NCBI RefSeq assembly: GCF_026013965.1
Contig: NZ_CP110341.1
Coordinates: forward strand, 2,294,001 to 2,358,000
Direction of reading: 5' to 3'
Source of the DNA: Brevibacterium sp. JSBI002
GTDB lineage: Bacteria > Actinomycetota > Actinomycetes > Actinomycetales > Brevibacteriaceae
DNA length: 64,000 nucleotides
Position numbers and translations under genes: made by a program. Below the pieces are notes generated by a model. The model made no database searches. It was not told the origin of the DNA and was given only the letters and a program-made list of their open reading frames with translations. Numbering within the stretch: the first letter of the stretch is position 1; each line of letters opens with the position of its first letter. Shown piece by piece: positions 63,394 through 64,000 of the stretch.

Positions 63394-63810
63394 ATGAAGC
63401 CCCTGACAACGATCCTGTCATTGCCCGTCGCCGACTCACAGGCCACAGCGAACTTCTACTCAGCAGGCCTCGGACTCGAAACAGACGGTGTGGAGGACGG
63501 CATCGTCGCCTTCGAACTGCCGAATCTCTTAATCTTCTTCATCACCGCAGACGAATACGGCCAGTACCTCGAGCTCTCGGGGCAGCCCGGTTCGAAGAAT
63601 CCGGTTCCGGGCGCCAGCATCATCTCGTGTGCCTTCGCCACGCGAGCCGAGATCGATGAGGTGCTCGACCGTGCCGTCGCCGCTGGTGGTTCAGCCGATG
63701 CGGGTCAAGACGTCGATGGATCATACATGGGCTACTTCGCTGACCTCGATGGCTATATCTGGGAACTCGTCGCCAACGAGCAGACCGCCAAGGCTGCTGA
63801 GCAAAGCTGA
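63394..63810 (+). CDS. VOC-superfamily (glyoxalase-like) protein
   Basis: 138 residues. It starts TTILSLPVADSQATANFYSAGLGLE, the beta-alpha-beta opening of vicinal oxygen chelate proteins, and ends with SYMGYFADLDGYIWELVANE, where the Asp/Glu pair takes the place of the usual metal ligands. VOC members range from glyoxalases to antibiotic-binding proteins. With no His in the first motif and no neighbours, its substrate is unknown. Confidence 0.78.
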   Translation: MKPLTTILSLPVADSQATANFYSAGLGLETDGVEDGIVAFELPNLLIFFITADEYGQYLELSGQPGSKNPVPGASIISCAFATRAEIDEVLDRAVAAGGSADAGQDVDGSYMGYFADLDGYIWELVANEQTAKAAEQS

Positions 63811-64000
63811 TCACCGATACTGCGCCCCGCTCGATCGTCCCGACTGCCACGTCTTCGATTGCTCTGGCCGAGACTGCCGTTGTGAGCTCATCGCAGTCAC
63901 GGGCGTGGACGAATTCGGCGATCTCCTCGGCGCCCTAGTCTACAGTCGAAGATTGTTCGGAGTTACGGCTCACTTATCGGTAGGGTCGAAGAATGCGTCG

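Noticed and set aside
63811..64000. Possible start of a gene at the right edge
   Set aside because: Only a few codons after an ATG near 63993 are available, too little to support a call.

Overview
The window is high-GC actinobacterial chromosome. Gene order, GTG/TTG starts and gene content suggest a Brevibacterium-like member of the Micrococcales; the genus is an inference. I saw no rRNA, tRNA or CRISPR array. The left third is a mosaic accessory region rich in anti-phage genes. The right two thirds are catabolic and housekeeping loci.

Layout. 1-1964: start of a BREX operon (brxA-brxB-brxC, minus strand, brxC cut by the window edge). 2500-6800: an IS3-family remnant that truncates a dual-specificity phosphatase gene, three small uncharacterised genes, and an intact IS1634-family element flanked by a perfect direct repeat of about 154 bp, which fits the unusually long target duplications of that family. 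7417-8871: a small membrane protein and a HEPN-domain protein with a perfect palindrome upstream. 8967-19482: the most unusual locus. A minus-strand operon encodes an AddA-like UvrD helicase-nuclease, an AddB-like nuclease, a 365-aa unknown and a small Cys/His protein. Divergent from it lies an 875-aa protein joining an SF2 helicase to a nearly complete sigma-70 factor. 19638-21749: a GmrSD-type DUF262/DUF1524 endonuclease with a C-terminal RAMA-like domain. An Mrr-like endonuclease at 28309-29628 is a further defence gene.

Catabolic part. 21883-28179: a D-galactonate-type operon (dgoK-dgoA-dgoD and two MFS transporters) with a divergent IclR regulator and a strong terminator. 30983-43354: a taurine-degradation region: universal stress protein, MocR/TauR-like regulator, taurine aminotransferase, phosphotransacetylase and an APC permease, then sulfoacetaldehyde acetyltransferase (xsc) with its own promoter. 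Taurine would be transaminated to sulfoacetaldehyde, Xsc would release sulfite and acetyl phosphate, and Pta would make acetyl-CoA. Between these halves sits a divergent IclR regulator followed by a CobS/CobT-like AAA+ and VWA pair.

43445-64000: an AarF/UbiB-like kinase, a GIY-YIG protein, a TRAP transporter with LysR regulator and divergent Asp/Glu racemase-family enzyme, a pab locus in which pabA and pabB are separated by apparent frameshifts, an SDR, pheST, a ThDP enzyme annotated as acetolactate synthase, a pentapeptide-repeat protein and a VOC protein.
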